A DNA stretch of 64,000 bases from Cymbomonas tetramitiformis (GCA_001247695.2 LGRX02030318.1:1-64000); one strand, 5' to 3'; shown: positions 49,082-61,020, counted from the stretch's first letter. Made by a program: numbers and translations. Notes: generated from the sequence alone by a model not told the origin.

Positions 49082-50034
49082 AGTCACGATGATTCAACCA
49101 AGTCTAGATTATTCAAATCTTAATTCATAATACTATAAGCACGTATATATTACACATATATCAATATTTGTAATTGTATTACGTATTGTATTACGTATAT
49201 AATACTAGGCGGATCGATCTCAAAAATAGATCTCCACTAGGCCATCTGACCGTAGGATCATGTGCGCGAGAGTGCTTCGCTTTTTGCGTCCCAACATGCC
49301 ATGCCATAACGCGTGGGTGGCGTCGCGGTAAATGTACACGACTGCAGTGGCACTGTCATCGTTAGCGTCTTGAATCCGTGAGATCGGAAGTTTGTCTGTG
49401 TCGCCCGTTGGGATTCGCGCTTTGCTGCTGCTGCTGCGGCTGCTGCTGATTAAGTAAGTAATTTCATCCGGTTCCAAATCATAAGGAGCAGAGGTTTCAT
49501 ATTATACGTATATTACGTATATACATTGGACACAGCTTCTTGAGTTCTGTCGAAATGTGGCAAGAAATATAGCGTAACAAAATTTTATTGGCTACGCTTA
49601 ATCTCGGGTGAAATCGGCATTTCCAGAAATTGCCCAAAACTCGAACCATCTTCGTCTCTTAAAACGGCGAGCGCGCACCAGTGGTGTTACGATTCTTGGG
49701 CGGCCACCGGCGACATAGAAAAGCGGGCGGCTGCGAGCGAAGCGAGCAAAAATGCTTGCCGCAGGCGAAATTTCTTTTTGTTGGGAATATTCTTTTTTTA
49801 GAAAACCTTCATTTCTTAAAGGGAAATTGCATTCCTATACTCATGCAAGGAACATTCCTTAGCACGGCATGATGGGGGTTTAAGGGGAAGCAAGATTGGA
49901 GTGGGATGACCCTAATCCCACGTAGTATGTCTTATGGTGAAAGGATGTATCAGGATAAAATGGCATGCAGAAAGTCGTATACGGTAAAGAGAAAAGGAGA
50001 GAAGGGGGGGAGGGAAGAGGGAAAAGGGTGTGGC
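49082..50034. other. AT-rich intergenic DNA, no gene seen
   Basis: It contains ATTACGTAT-type repeats near 49150-49205, a GCTGCTGCTG run near 49425-49450 and a possible short repeat around 49680-49800. None has inverted ends or a frame that I can support. Confidence 0.4.
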
Positions 50035-50290
50035 CAGGGTAGGTATCGATATCTCATTTTGCCGATATAATATCAATATTTGGTATCGATATATCGCCGA
50101 TATCCGCATACGTTTAGTACAAATATCGGTGACATATCGATACCATGTTGTTCTACAATAAAAAATGTAATATATTAAGTATGGAACATCCCAGATATTG
50201 ATAAGTATCGATTATCGGAGTTAACGATAACTTTTTTTGAGTTATCGAAATATATCGATAAGTGGTTTTGGCAACCGATACCTACCCTTG
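50035..50290. mobile_element. hAT-like MITE
   Basis: This 256-bp segment starts CAGGGTAGGTATCGAT and ends CGATACCTACCCTTG, giving short inverted ends of hAT type (CAGGG). Inside are further ATCGATA blocks. The flanks share only GTGGC, so the 8-bp target copy is not confirmed. Confidence 0.6.
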
Positions 50291-50355
50291 GTGGCAGGCA
50301 GTATACCATCCACTAAGGAAATAAACAAAACAACCAAAATAAATAATTATCAAAT

Positions 50356-52147
50356 TCAAAATTTAACTGTAAATACAAACTTACAAGTGAGGCCTTTATT
50401 CCTCACATGCAAGGCTATCAAACACTGAGAGAAGCCCTGCCGGCGCTTCATGCTCAGAAACCTATCAGCTACTTTGGCACCATGCAATTTGATGAAATCA
50501 CCTACCACTGGGCCATTCACGGAGATCCGCATCAGCATATCCAACATACTACGCTTCTCCACTTTTGAGGGCTTCACATCTGCGAGCCTGATTCTGAGCT
50601 TTGTCTTTATGACCGACATTTTTGAAAACCCACGCTCACACTCTGCAGTGGTCATGGGAACCACCAAAGCGACCTGTACCAGAATAATCAAAGTCGGCCA
50701 CAGTGTCATCAAGTTTTTTTTCTCACTCTTCACAAATTCCTGAAAGGTTGGAAATGGCATGGGCTCAGGAGGTGGTGCTTTGGGGTCTGTGGACGGTTCT
50801 GGGTTATTCCATTTTTTACCTTCAGGTGCATATTATACTTGAATGATGCAAACTCGTCAAGGGCACGCTCTGGGTCAACCAGTGCTGTGGAAATGGATCC
50901 GTCCAGAAAATGCTTGTCCTTCCCATAGTGATCCAACAGTTGTTGTAGTTCTGGCAAGCCATATGCTGGAAGCTTGTTGTCGATAAAAAATTGTTCCACT
51001 TCAGTGTAATAAGAAGGGCTGAAACTTTGAAGTTATCTATCAAAGGCCTGAAGGGGAAGCGTTCCTGCAAGGCTTCCACACAGGCCAGCAGTGCAGTCCA
51101 GGAGACAAGACAACTGTAAATCTGCTCGATGCAACGAACCAAACCAGTCCAACGAATAGCGTGCAACTTTTTCGCTGTTAACTACTTTTCACCAGTGGCT
51201 ATTTGCAGCTTATTCAACTCCCCCGCCCGTTTAGCAGAGCGAGCTACTATGCCATAAGTGCTAGAAACATATCCCTCATACTCTTTGTAGTAAGGCACCT
51301 CCTCGTTGGCATTCTTCGTTCCTAAAGCAAATTTGTGACAGTTACAGTGCTGAGAGATAGAGTGTGGGTTCACGAGCTCCTTCCACTTAGTGTACACCCC
51401 ACTCTTTATACCAGTGAAAACCGATGCACCATCAGAACCGTTGGCAGTAATCTTAGAGGGATCGACCCCTCGCTTCGCGAACTCGCTCTTTATCGCATTG
51501 AGAATAGTGATCGCATCGCAACATTCTACGTTCACGAGTGTCATGAAAGCGGACACAGCAGTAACTCCATCTTCTAGACAAGTGACATAAATAATAAGTT
51601 GTTTCTTTTTGGCAATGTCCGCCGTTTCGTCACATTGCCAAGATAGCACTGGAGAGTTATGCAATAACGCAGTGAGGTGCTCATCCAAGCAAGATGTAAT
51701 TGCCTCTATTAGCTCTCCTGCGGCACTCCTATTGGCGTAGTTTGCATCCTTGGTTTTTTCGTTTTCGATAGGCATGGAAATACTAGGAGAAAGAGAAGGT
51801 AATAGCGTACGACTCAGTGATGGATACTTGAGGACAGCGATGTCCTCACTTGCAACCCAATACATCGCTTTTGTAACATTCAACAAAGCCTCTTGCTCGC
51901 CCTCTTTCATATCTTTATACAAAGGGATCATGGCACCTTGCTACTCGTATCGAACCTTGACACCGGAAAGAAAGGGATATGTGTCGTGATCTCTGAGCGC
52001 CGAGGTTTTCCGATTCTGACTGCCAAAGCAAAATGCGTTCCGAGTTCCATTGCTTTGAGATTGTTGCCCAACCTTCAAGCACCACGAGCACTTCATTCCA
52101 AAATAATCCGACCAAGGAAGCAACCATGAAAACGGGACACTGTACAT
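50356..52147 (-). pseudogene. hAT transposase (ZNF862-like type), degraded
   Basis: Reading on the minus strand: a TTF/BED-like zinc finger (MKCSWC, FCFGSQNR, ALRDHD; 52147-51990), then a long frame 51931-51182 with VLSWQCDETADIAKKKQLII, KITANGSDGASVFTG and HSISQHCNCHKFAL, typical of the RNase H-fold transposase of this hAT group. Shifted frames follow (KLHAIRWTGLVRCIEQIY; FIDNKLPAYGLPELQQLL). The C-terminal dimerisation region is at 50760-50356 (VVPMTTAECERGFSKMSVIK). At least two frameshifts or stops break it. It would cut and paste DNA with 8-bp duplications. No matching inverted ends found. Confidence 0.85.
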
Positions 52148-52182
52148 TTGCTAGTGGTTTTTGTACAAAACCTAGTGGGTTT

Positions 52183-52253
52183 CACTATATAGTGGAGTGA
52201 CTCCACTATATAGTGGAGTGACTCCACTATATAGCGGAGAGACTCCACTATGC
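52183..52253 (+). repeat. 21-bp tandem repeat of palindromes
   Basis: About 3.3 copies of CACTATATAGTGGAGTGACTC (starts 52183, 52204, 52225) alternate the palindromes CACTATATAGTG and GAGTGACTC. Confidence 0.9.
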
Positions 52254-52388
52254 CCGGTGGTCCTTTTCACGACTCCTGTTCAAATCATGTGCACACAGGT
52301 CAAACGCTCTAGTTCCCGCTAGCCATCATGAGGAAGCCTCCAAAAAGCTTTGTTCGCTGGCGTGTTCTGCTTTTAAAAAAGGCCCCTG

Positions 52389-53886
52389 TACTTCTTCTAT
52401 ATCCTAAACCCTTTGACTTGCCTTTTACCGCTGCACGCGACCGGCAAGCATCTTTGAAACTTCCGAGTTTCAAAGATGCGTTTTGTATTTTGGGTGCACC
52501 CTAATTTTACAAAACGGCCGAGCGCTTCCCGTTTGTGCGGGATATTCACATTTATTCCATGGAATATTTCATATGGATTAACACACATAAGCACGAAGGC
52601 ATCGGCCACGCATCTTTGAAACTAACGAGTTTCAAAGATGCGTTTTTTGTCATTTGGGTGCGCATACCCAAATAACAAATCAGCCGAGCGCTTCCCGTTG
52701 GCGTGGGGTATCCAACGCTTGAATGTTGAATATTCATTGCAATATGAGTTAGCAAGCGAGGTTGCAAAGGCATCGGGACAGAATCTACGAAACTGTCCTA
52801 TGCCTTTGCCTTTGGGTTTGGGTTCGAAGGTGACACCCAAACCCAAAGATGCCAAACAGCCGAGGGCTTCCCGTGCGTCCTACCGCACGAAACTTGGCAC
52901 GAATACTACCATGGTACATATATTTAAGTTACCAGAAGCTCAAGGCTTCAAGTTACTTGTGCGCGAAACGCGCAATTTATTTCTAAGGCAGATGTTTTGG
53001 GTTTGGGTTCGAACGTGACACCCAAACCCAAAGATGCCAAACAGGAGCCGAGGGCTTCCCGTGCGTCCTAGAGCACGAAACTTGGCACGAATACTGCCAA
53101 GATACATATATTTAAGTTACCAGAAGCTCAAGGCTTCAAGTTACTTGTGCGCGAAACGCGCAATGTATTTCTAAGGCAGATGCTTTGGGTTTGGGTTCGA
53201 ACGTGACACCCAAACCCAAAGATGCCAAACAGCCGAGGGCTTCCCGTGCGTCCTAACGCACGAAACTTGGCACGAATACTACCATGGTACATGTATTTAA
53301 GTTACCAGAAGCTCAAGGCTTCAAGTTACTTGTGCGCGAAACGCGCAATGTATTTCTAAGGCAGATGTTTTGGGTTTGGGTTCGAACGTGACACCCAAAC
53401 CCAAAGATGCCAAACAGCCGAGGGCTTCCCGTGCGTCCTAACGCACGAAACTTGGCACGAATACTACCATGGTACATATATTTAAGTTACCAGAAGCTCA
53501 AGGCTTCAAGTTACTTGTGCGCGAAACGCGCAATCTATTTCTAAGGCAGATGTTTTGGGTTTGGGTTCGAACGTGACACCCAAACCCAAAGATGCCAAAC
53601 AGCCGAGGGCTTCCCGTGCGTCCTAGAGCACGAAACTTGGCACGAATACTGCCAAGATACATATTTTTGAGTTACTTGAAGCTCAAGGCTTCAAGTTACT
53701 TGTGCGCGAAACGCGCAATTTATTTCTAAGGCAGATGTTTTGGGTTTGGGTTCGAACGTGACACCCAAACCCAAAGATGCCAAACAGCCGAGGGCTTCCC
53801 GTGCGTCCTAGAGCACGAAACTTGGCACACATACTGCCAAGATACATATCTTTCAGTAACTTGAAGCTCAAGGCTTCAAGTTACTT
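52389..53886 (+). mobile_element. Second Mutator-like relic with six ~185-bp tandem units
   Basis: 52389-52860 matches the left arm and flank of the element at 18920-20626 (19169-19610). Six units of the CAGCCGAGGGCTTCCCGTGC repeat follow, starting near 52858, 53046, 53230, 53415, 53600 and 53785. It is truncated: neither outer inverted-repeat end nor a right arm is present. Units vary between GAGCACG and ACGCACG types. Confidence 0.85.
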
Positions 53887-54004
53887 ACTTTTTTTCAAGC
53901 AGAACACGCCGTGAGTGTCTATTGTGGCAAAGATGGCAAATAATAAAAGTCATTATGCGTAAAGAGTCGTTATTCACGGCCGTGACTTTTAGATTCACGG
54001 CCGC

Positions 54005-54056
54005 GAATGGAACCAAAAACCGTTCGATTAAAATCGGACGGTTTTTGGTTCCATTC
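54005..54056. other. Strong hairpin (snap-back) with ~24-bp stem
   Basis: GAATGGAACCAAAAACCGT is followed by a short loop and its near-perfect complement. Could be a tiny MITE remnant or a small-RNA precursor; there is no further evidence. Confidence 0.6.
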
Positions 54057-54257
54057 GGACATATGGACATCACGGCAAGACAACTCTTCAGTGTAATATT
54101 TCGCATGGCATGGCGATAGCTCAACAGGTACAGTACAGCGTCATGGATGCATGCACCGGTAATAGCCGGATGAGATAAAAAAAACTTAATCTAAAATCAA
54201 CATGAAAAATGGGTTAATCTAAAATCAGAGAGAAATAATCTAAATTAAATTGCCTAC

Positions 54258-54825
54258 CGTAGGGCGCTATGTGGTGGATTTTGCACCTTGAGCATGCAGG
54301 TTCGAGTCCCGGATCCCGTCTGGATCTCGTCGGGAGGTTGTTGCCCGATATAATTATATTGTCTGATCAACAATATAATTATACTGGAAGCATTTCGGTG
54401 TTTCCATCATAACTCTAGTTCTTTGGAGGCACGGCACCATATCGGCAGCTGCTGGCCCTCGATGTCGGACAGGATGCTTATTTTGGCGCCCCCGATAGCG
54501 CGATGGTCGGTGAGTGCACTCGACCGCCTCCACAGTGCCGCCTCCGCAGTTCTAGAGTTATGATGGAAACACCGAAATGCTTCCAGTATAATTATATTGT
54601 TGATCAGACAATATAATTATATCGGGCAACAACCTCCCGACGAGATCCAGACGGGACTCGAACCTGCATGCTCAAGGTGCAAAGTCCACCACATAGCGCC
54701 CTACGCCTCAGCGCTATGTCATCAGATGTCCCGTCTGGATCTCGTCGGGAGGTTGTTGCCCGATATAATTATATTGTCTGATCAACAATATAATTATACT
54801 GGAAGCATTTCGGTGTTTCCATCAG
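54258..54825. repeat. Foldback of three tRNA-related SINE-like copies
   Basis: A forward copy (54258-54421), an inverted copy (54549-54726) and a partial forward copy (54729-54825) share one consensus. It has GCGCTATGTGGTGGA, then a perfect Pol III B-box type word GGTTCGAGTCCCG (54299-54311), GGATCTCGTCGGGAGG, AATATAATTATA palindromes and a GTGTTTCCATC end. The B box points to a tRNA-derived element. The inverted copies enclose a 130-bp spacer (54422-54548). Confidence 0.6.
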
Positions 54826-56792
54826 TGGGCTCCTCTTCACTATCGGCATATTCATTCTCTAAGAAAGTGTGAAATTCGTCGTGAGCGCGAGCAGATCGGC
54901 GTAAAGTTGAGAAATCCGAGACGCCGGTATAGAATTCGTCTGGCTCTTCCCCTTGACATACATATCGAAATATTTTTGCTATATTGATAGTTTTCGATAA
55001 ATCAACTTTTATTATTGATCAATAACAATAGGTGCATTCTCATATTGTCTCATATTGATCAATACCAATAGTTGTTTACCCGAGATCAATCAATAACAAC
55101 AAATGCACACAACCTCGTGCCCTTATCAATCGATAACGATAGTTTAACAGTTCTCATCAATAAATAAGTAGTATATGCTAATTATCGATAGCTCATCATC
55201 CTTACTCGACTAACAGGCTCTACCGTGGCAACCTGAGCTTCAGCCTCCTCATCATCATCCGAGTCCGCTAGGAATGAGGTTACACAAACCTTACCAGCCA
55301 CCTTTGCTTTTTTTGGAGGTGGGGGTGGGGCGCCAATTCGTCACAGCTTCGAAAAAGAGCGAGAAAGCGGCGTTGGTGCCAACCTGCCAATGATGGTGCA
55401 GTGCGTGCTTGGTCGAAGATCGATTAATCGATGACGTATTGATAACCAATAATATGTTTGTGCTAGGAGTTCATTGATCGATTTCAATAGGTGTTCGAGT
55501 GTCATCGATCAATATCGATAGTTCGCGGGGCTTCGTGCGCATGCATCGATCAATACCAAATAACTGGTCGCCGAGATCAGCCAATATTCGATATTTCGAT
55601 ATCTATGAATTTCCTATCAATAAATAACAATATTTCGATACTATCGAAAATATTGAATATCGATACTACTCCTTGCGAAGGATGTCCTCTCGAACCGCAC
55701 GAAGTGCAATACACGAGTTGGCTCTCACGGTCACAATGCAACCAAGGGCGTGATGCACTAAGATTGGAGAAAACAGTAGACTTCTCATCCGCCGAAAACT
55801 CCGGCTCAACAACGGTCTCATGTGTCTCACAAGTGGAGGCTTCTGCCTGCCGGTTAGGTCTCTGACGAATAATAATAATAATAATAATAATAAAACTCCG
55901 GCTCAACAACGGTCTCATGTGTCTCACAAGTGGAGGCTTCTGCCTGCCGGTTAGGTCTCTGACGAAAAATAAATAATAAAAAAAAAATAATAAAACATTT
56001 ACGCTAGCAAAGGGGACAAAGTCCTGAGAGTGCAGTATCCCTGCAAAGCAGGCTAGTGAAAACACCAGGGGCTACTCCCTCTGCTACAGCGCGCCCACAA
56101 AAAGGGGCTCAGCCCGCTTGTCAGCGGGGTGGCATCTAGAGAAAAAGCAAAGTGCTAAAAAAACTCTAGAAGATGGAGAAGCAGCCATGGCCGGGTGAGT
56201 GGAGGGGTGGCTGATTCTGAGTGGTGGGGAAGGAAGTCGAAGAATTCAGGGGGTTTTTGGAGACGTTGAGAAAGGTGGTCGGGGTGGGCGGGGGACAGGG
56301 AGGGTGGAGGGGGAGGGGAGGGGGCGGCCCCTCCCCTTGGGGTCTCGTTGGGGGCCGGGAACGAAAAAAAGTACTGATGCCACGATCCGCTCCCAAGAAC
56401 GTAATTAAAAAAACGGTCAATATGCTGAAAATAAAGAACATACTGACAACACGCATTTTGTGCACGCATAGGCTGTAAAATTCAGGGCAACGAACTGTCC
56501 GTGCCGTGTTTTCCGCGTTAAGAATTGTATGATATGTACCCTCTCTGGAAACGATAGCGCGCACAAGAGCAGACATGAATTGATAAGCGAAAGCCGATAC
56601 TGTACTGTACAGCGGCCCACATTCAGAATGTGGGCCGCTGCACTCATCCACTCGACTGTCACAGCCTCGAACCTCGAGCGGGCGGCCGAAAGCGGCCGGC
56701 ATTTTAAGGAAAGCGGGCGGCAATCGCCGGCGACACGTCAGATCACAGCAACACTGGCGCGCACCCGTCTCATCCTATTTGCTATATACCTA
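54826..56792. other. Intergenic DNA with GATCAAT words and a duplicated 70-bp block
   Basis: TCGATCAATA/ATCGATAG words recur at 54990-55690. 55795-55865 is duplicated at 55892-55966 (CTCCGGCTCAACAACGGTCT, GGTTAGGTCTCTGACGAA), each followed by AAT-rich runs, as in retroposed copies with A-rich tails. I see no gene. AGCGGCCCACATTCAGAATG forms a small palindrome near 56610. Confidence 0.5.
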
Positions 56793-57431
56793 TGCTGAAA
56801 TCTGTATAGGCAGCCCTGACTGGGAGTCCCGGTCAGGCCCCTATGACAGATCCCTAGGACCAACACTGGACTGCTGACTGATCTGTAGGTTCGTACTGTG
56901 ACACACGCTGTGTCACAGGTAGGCTAGACTCCGAGACCGTCCGAGACCGTTCCGGGTATATCTAGCTTAGGGTTTATTTATCTTATACAGTTTATCCACA
57001 CGAGTACGGGACTTTCTGATATCTAGTGTACTTGGATATTCCGGTAGGTCGTGGCCCCATCCACGTTTTCATTCCACTTGCTATCTTGGCCATGATTGGC
57101 TAAGCAGCCGCTTGAAGAGGTGGTGCGCACTTGCGCGTTTGGGTGCGACTAGGATTTGGGGCATGGCTTTACGGTAGACGTCTTTTTTGCGGCTGCGAGT
57201 CATGGGCACCGCGTGTTGCAATTGCTCGGTTTTGGCAATGTTCATTTACGTTATCTCACCTGCCCTGATCCCGCTGGTTTACGTACTTTGGGCTGGTGCT
57301 CCGGACACCTTTGACCACGACGACATTTGCAAGTGCCCCACGCTTGTTTCGCCTCTCCGCACGTTCCGTCGTTCCGCCACAACACCCAAACGTGCAGCCG
57401 CGCATCATCTTTTCTCTGGCTTTCAGAAGTA

Positions 57432-59781
57432 TGGCAACATCTACTCGAGCTCGCAAGCGCCTATTGAAGGACTCCGACTTGGACGCCTCAATACGGCTTA
57501 TAGATGCGGTTCGGGACACCCCAACCGCTAGCACCCCGCCTGTGACAGTGCCCCCTGCTGCTTCCAGCAACAGCGACACCGCTGTCGCGTTGCGGAAGCA
57601 CCTTGTTGACCAACATGCCACGGTCGACATGGTCTACAAGGGGCGTTTACATCGGGCTTGGGCCAAGGGTATCCGCGAGGATATCCTTGGTTCCAAGAAA
57701 CATCATTTTTATCGTGGTACTGACGACGCGGACCGCCTCTCCGACCTGGTGGTGCAGCTTCGTACCGAGTTTCAGTCCGCTGGGCTGGATTTGACTCCCT
57801 TTGACCTCGACGACCCCACCTCTCTGGTTATCGAGAAGGTTAATGGGCTTCTCTACGACGTGTTGGCCCTCGTCGTGGAGCGCAACTCCGTGGCGGACAC
57901 CTGGCTTCGCGGTACGGACTCCTCGGCTGACCGAGATGGACGTCGTGCCCTTGTCGACATTATCAAGGGGAGCGTGCCTGCCGCGCTACGAGAGAGCCAC
58001 CAGCAGGAGCACGCGGCTCTACGTTATCCCGCAGGCGTTGACCCGCAGCCCATCTTGGCTCGTGAGCAACGTCTGGTGCGGGATAACCGCGCTCCTGACT
58101 GGCAGCCCACCGACGAGACCCGCAAGCTGTCGCTCTATGGCCATCTACAACCGCCTCGACCCGATCTTCTACGCGGCGGTGAAGGTGCGGTACCCGCTTG
58201 CGGGTGACCTCGGCGGGGTGACTCTCCGCTCGCTTCAGGCGCTCGTCGTGGCTATCTTTCAGGCCTGGGCGCAGTCGGACGATGGGGTGGCAGTGCGTGA
58301 GAAGCAGACGCTGGGGGCGGGCGGTGATCCCTCCACGCTTATCACGTCGTCAGAGTACGCGGTTCTTCTCGACGAGATCGCCGCCTTGAAGGCGCTCGTG
58401 CGAGACAATCGTGCGGGTGTGGTCCAGCGACAGCAGCAGCCACAGCCACGCGGTAAGCAGCATCCGCGAGGCCATCGGGTGGGTGTGCACGCGGCACCGC
58501 CTGTGGGATTCGACAGGGACAACATGAAGGCGAAGCCCCTTTGCCACCGTTGCCGCAAGGCGGGCAAAGGGGACGCCTATCACGCGTACCGCGACTGCCC
58601 TCTTGGTGGGCGCCAGCATTCGTCGGCCACGCAGCGGCCTTCTGCATTCCTATTGAGGAGGAGGATGCGGAGGGTCTCCACACCCTGGCGCTTGTGCAGG
58701 TCTTCCAGGAGGCTGCGGATGATGGTCCGGAGGCCTTCGCCCGTGCGGCGTCGGCTTACGGTCCTCCCGCTGTGCTTTCCGCGGGCGGGATTGGCGGCAT
58801 CGACGTGTCGGCCTACGGCTTCAGCGTGCAGCCTGCGGCCGACGGCGCGGACGACGAGGACATCTTGCGGCGGCTTGATGCCCTCACCACTGAGGTTCAT
58901 TCAGGCCGCCCAAGAAAAGGTACATTACACTCACGCATCCTTTGTTCCTGGGAGTGCGGTTGAGGAGCATGCGTCGGCTCTGGTGTGTGGCCCTGCCGCT
59001 GCGGCGGGGATCACACCGGAGGGGCAGGTTCCGGCAGGTGGTGCGGCGGCATCGGCGTCCGCCGTGCCGGCCCCTGCTATGCCTGTTTCGCAGGTGGAGG
59101 ATGTGGAGCCCGCGCCAACTCAATCGGCGCGGGTAACCACCACGGAGGCGACATGCGGTGAGTTCGGAGGCTTCGTGCAGACGGTGAATCACGCCGCCGT
59201 CCACCCGTCTAACCTGACAGGCTATGCCACGGACGACTACGAGGATTTCGCCGACGGTACTTTCGCGGTGAAGCCGCGAGCTCCGGCCGGTGCTATCGGG
59301 TGCGGTGTGCCGACTTTCGGCTTTGGCATGCCGGCAATCGGCGCTCTCGCCATGCTTTCTCTCTTGTGCATTTCTTTTGCAGGTGTAGCTGTTTCGGCAT
59401 CCACAGCTTCTGCTGTGTCGGCATGTGCACCGGCTACGGAGATGCCTTCGCCTGGTGGTGATCTCGATTGGGAGACTCCGTCATTTTACTCTACGAATGA
59501 TTTTGTTGATTCAATGAACCCGGCTCAGGGTTTCTTGTTGGCTCACGATGTGCCGCCGCTTCAGCCGCCCGAGCCTCCTGACACTCTGAGCCTGCTAGCA
59601 TTTCAGGATCTAGCTCAAGCGGATTTGGGCTTCGGCATGGCATTTTATTACGGTATGGCATTACATGAGAGCGGACCTCTGGATGTGGAGCACTACTACG
59701 GTGCTGGCTATATACTTTACTTCCTATTATGGGATGGACTTCCGTGAGGCCACCGCTGGCTACTTTGGTACTGTCGATTGA
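57432..59781 (+). pseudogene. Gag of gag-only element copy B (frameshifted)
   Basis: The start MATSTRARKRLLKDSDLD at 57432 lies after a leader with the conserved membrane peptide (from 57205). The frame shifts near 58140, again between about 58600 and 58900, where the coding sequence uses another phase, and once more before the end. The original stop is probably TGA 59779-59781. Landmarks: KGIREDILGSKKHHFYRG, NGLLYDVLALVVERN, zinc knuckle CHRCRKAGKGDAYHAYRDC, FCIPIEEEDAEG, and the membrane segment IGALAMLSLLCISFAGVAVS. There are no enzymatic domains. The shifts sit at positions different from copy A. Confidence 0.8.
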
Positions 59782-59800
59782 CTTCTTACTCACTCTGGAG

Positions 59801-59822
59801 GCACACCGACATGGTGGTGTGC
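59801..59822 (+). other. Conserved hairpin after the Gag stop (copy B)
   Basis: Same stem as 33361-33382 (GCACACC against GGTGTGC), one base different. Confidence 0.55.
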
Positions 59823-60101
59823 AGAACTCCTGTGACCTCAAAGACTTCTTCAATCCGGTTTATGGTTTTACTTTGACACCTTTGAAATCTTCAATTTGAC
59901 TTGCTGACACAGAGCCTTTCAGTAGTTTACCAGGACCTTAATTGCCTGTGAGTTTCTGCTTGTGAGTTTCTGCTCTTGTGCTAGCTAGAGGGTTCTAATT
60001 TGTGTATCAGAATTGCACAGTTAGATTAGCAGTTAGGCCTTGTCGCCCTGGCTCCTGCCCTAACACTTACAGCTTTACATTTTCTGACTCTCCTAGCCTG
60101 T

Positions 60102-60380
60102 CACCACCCACAGTGCTGGGGTGGTGTGCTGAAATCTGTATAGGCAGCCCTGACTGGGAGTCCCGGTCAGGCCCCTATGACAGATCCCTAGGACCAACAC
60201 TGGACTGCTGGCTGATCTGTAGGTTCGTACTGTGACACACGCTGTGTCACAGGTAGGCTAGACTCCGAGACCGTCCGAGACCGTTCCGGGTATATCTAGC
60301 TTAGGGTTTATTTATCTTATACAGTTTATCCACACGAGTACGGGACTTTCTGATATCTAGTGTACTTGGGTATTCCGGTA
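60102..60380 (+). repeat. Hairpin plus 3' LTR of gag-only element copy B
   Basis: CACCACC/GGTGGTG stem at 60102-60126 followed without gap by TGCTGAAATCTG. LTR to 60380. Confidence 0.9.
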
Positions 60381-61020
60381 ACCTAAAGTAAGTAGATTAT
60401 TCAAGAGTTTGACGCTTATTCAAGTCTACGGTGTATGGTACGACTTTTATCAAATCCACGGTGTATGCGGGTACCATATCTTCAAATCTATCGCGTCGCG
60501 ACCGCAAATTCTTTTAAGCAAATCTCCCATTTAATTACTAGTGATGACTGTATCAAAACCCGCTCTACGACGCTTCATATGTGTGTGTCAACGTTGAAAG
60601 TATTGGAATTGGTAAAATTCAAGTTGTATCGAAAATACCTAGATGACGATGCATTGCATATAAATTATTGTCAATATCGAATATATCATCATTGCTTTCG
60701 GTGCCTCTTCAGCAGTGTCAACAACGGAGCCGGACCGTCTTCGACGGAGCCCGTCTTCGGCGGGCTACGACGTAGCCGGATCCCGCCTTCGGCGGGATCC
60801 CTACGGATACGGTCCGGGCCGAAGCCCGCCTTCGGCGGGCTACGACGTAGCCGGATCCCGCCTTCGGCGGGATCCCCACGGATACGGTCCGGGCCGAAGC
60901 CCGCCTTCGGCGGGCTACGACGTAGCCGGATCCTGCCTTTCACCGGATCCCTTGGATACGAGCATTTTTCGGAGCCTCGTGAGATGTTCTTTCATAAATA
61001 AAGTTAACGTGAAGCGCAAA

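Larger units (their letters stand above)
56793..60380 (+). mobile_element. Gag-only LTR retrotransposon, copy B, with ACCTA target duplication
   Basis: The LTRs 56793-57046 and 60127-60380 are both 254 bp and differ at about two positions. ACCTA flanks both sides (56788-56792 and 60381-60385), and the unoccupied form of the right flank is at 63374-63378. The body encodes the same Gag as copy A and nothing else. The near-identical LTRs indicate recent insertion. Confidence 0.95.

Noticed and set aside
52858..53880. Regular repeats that might suggest a CRISPR array
   Set aside because: The ~185-bp units are contiguous and carry no unique spacers; they belong to a Mutator-like element in eukaryotic DNA.
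54105..54175. tRNA-like D-arm word (TAGCTCAACAGG)
   Set aside because: No matching B box or acceptor stem; a full cloverleaf could not be drawn.
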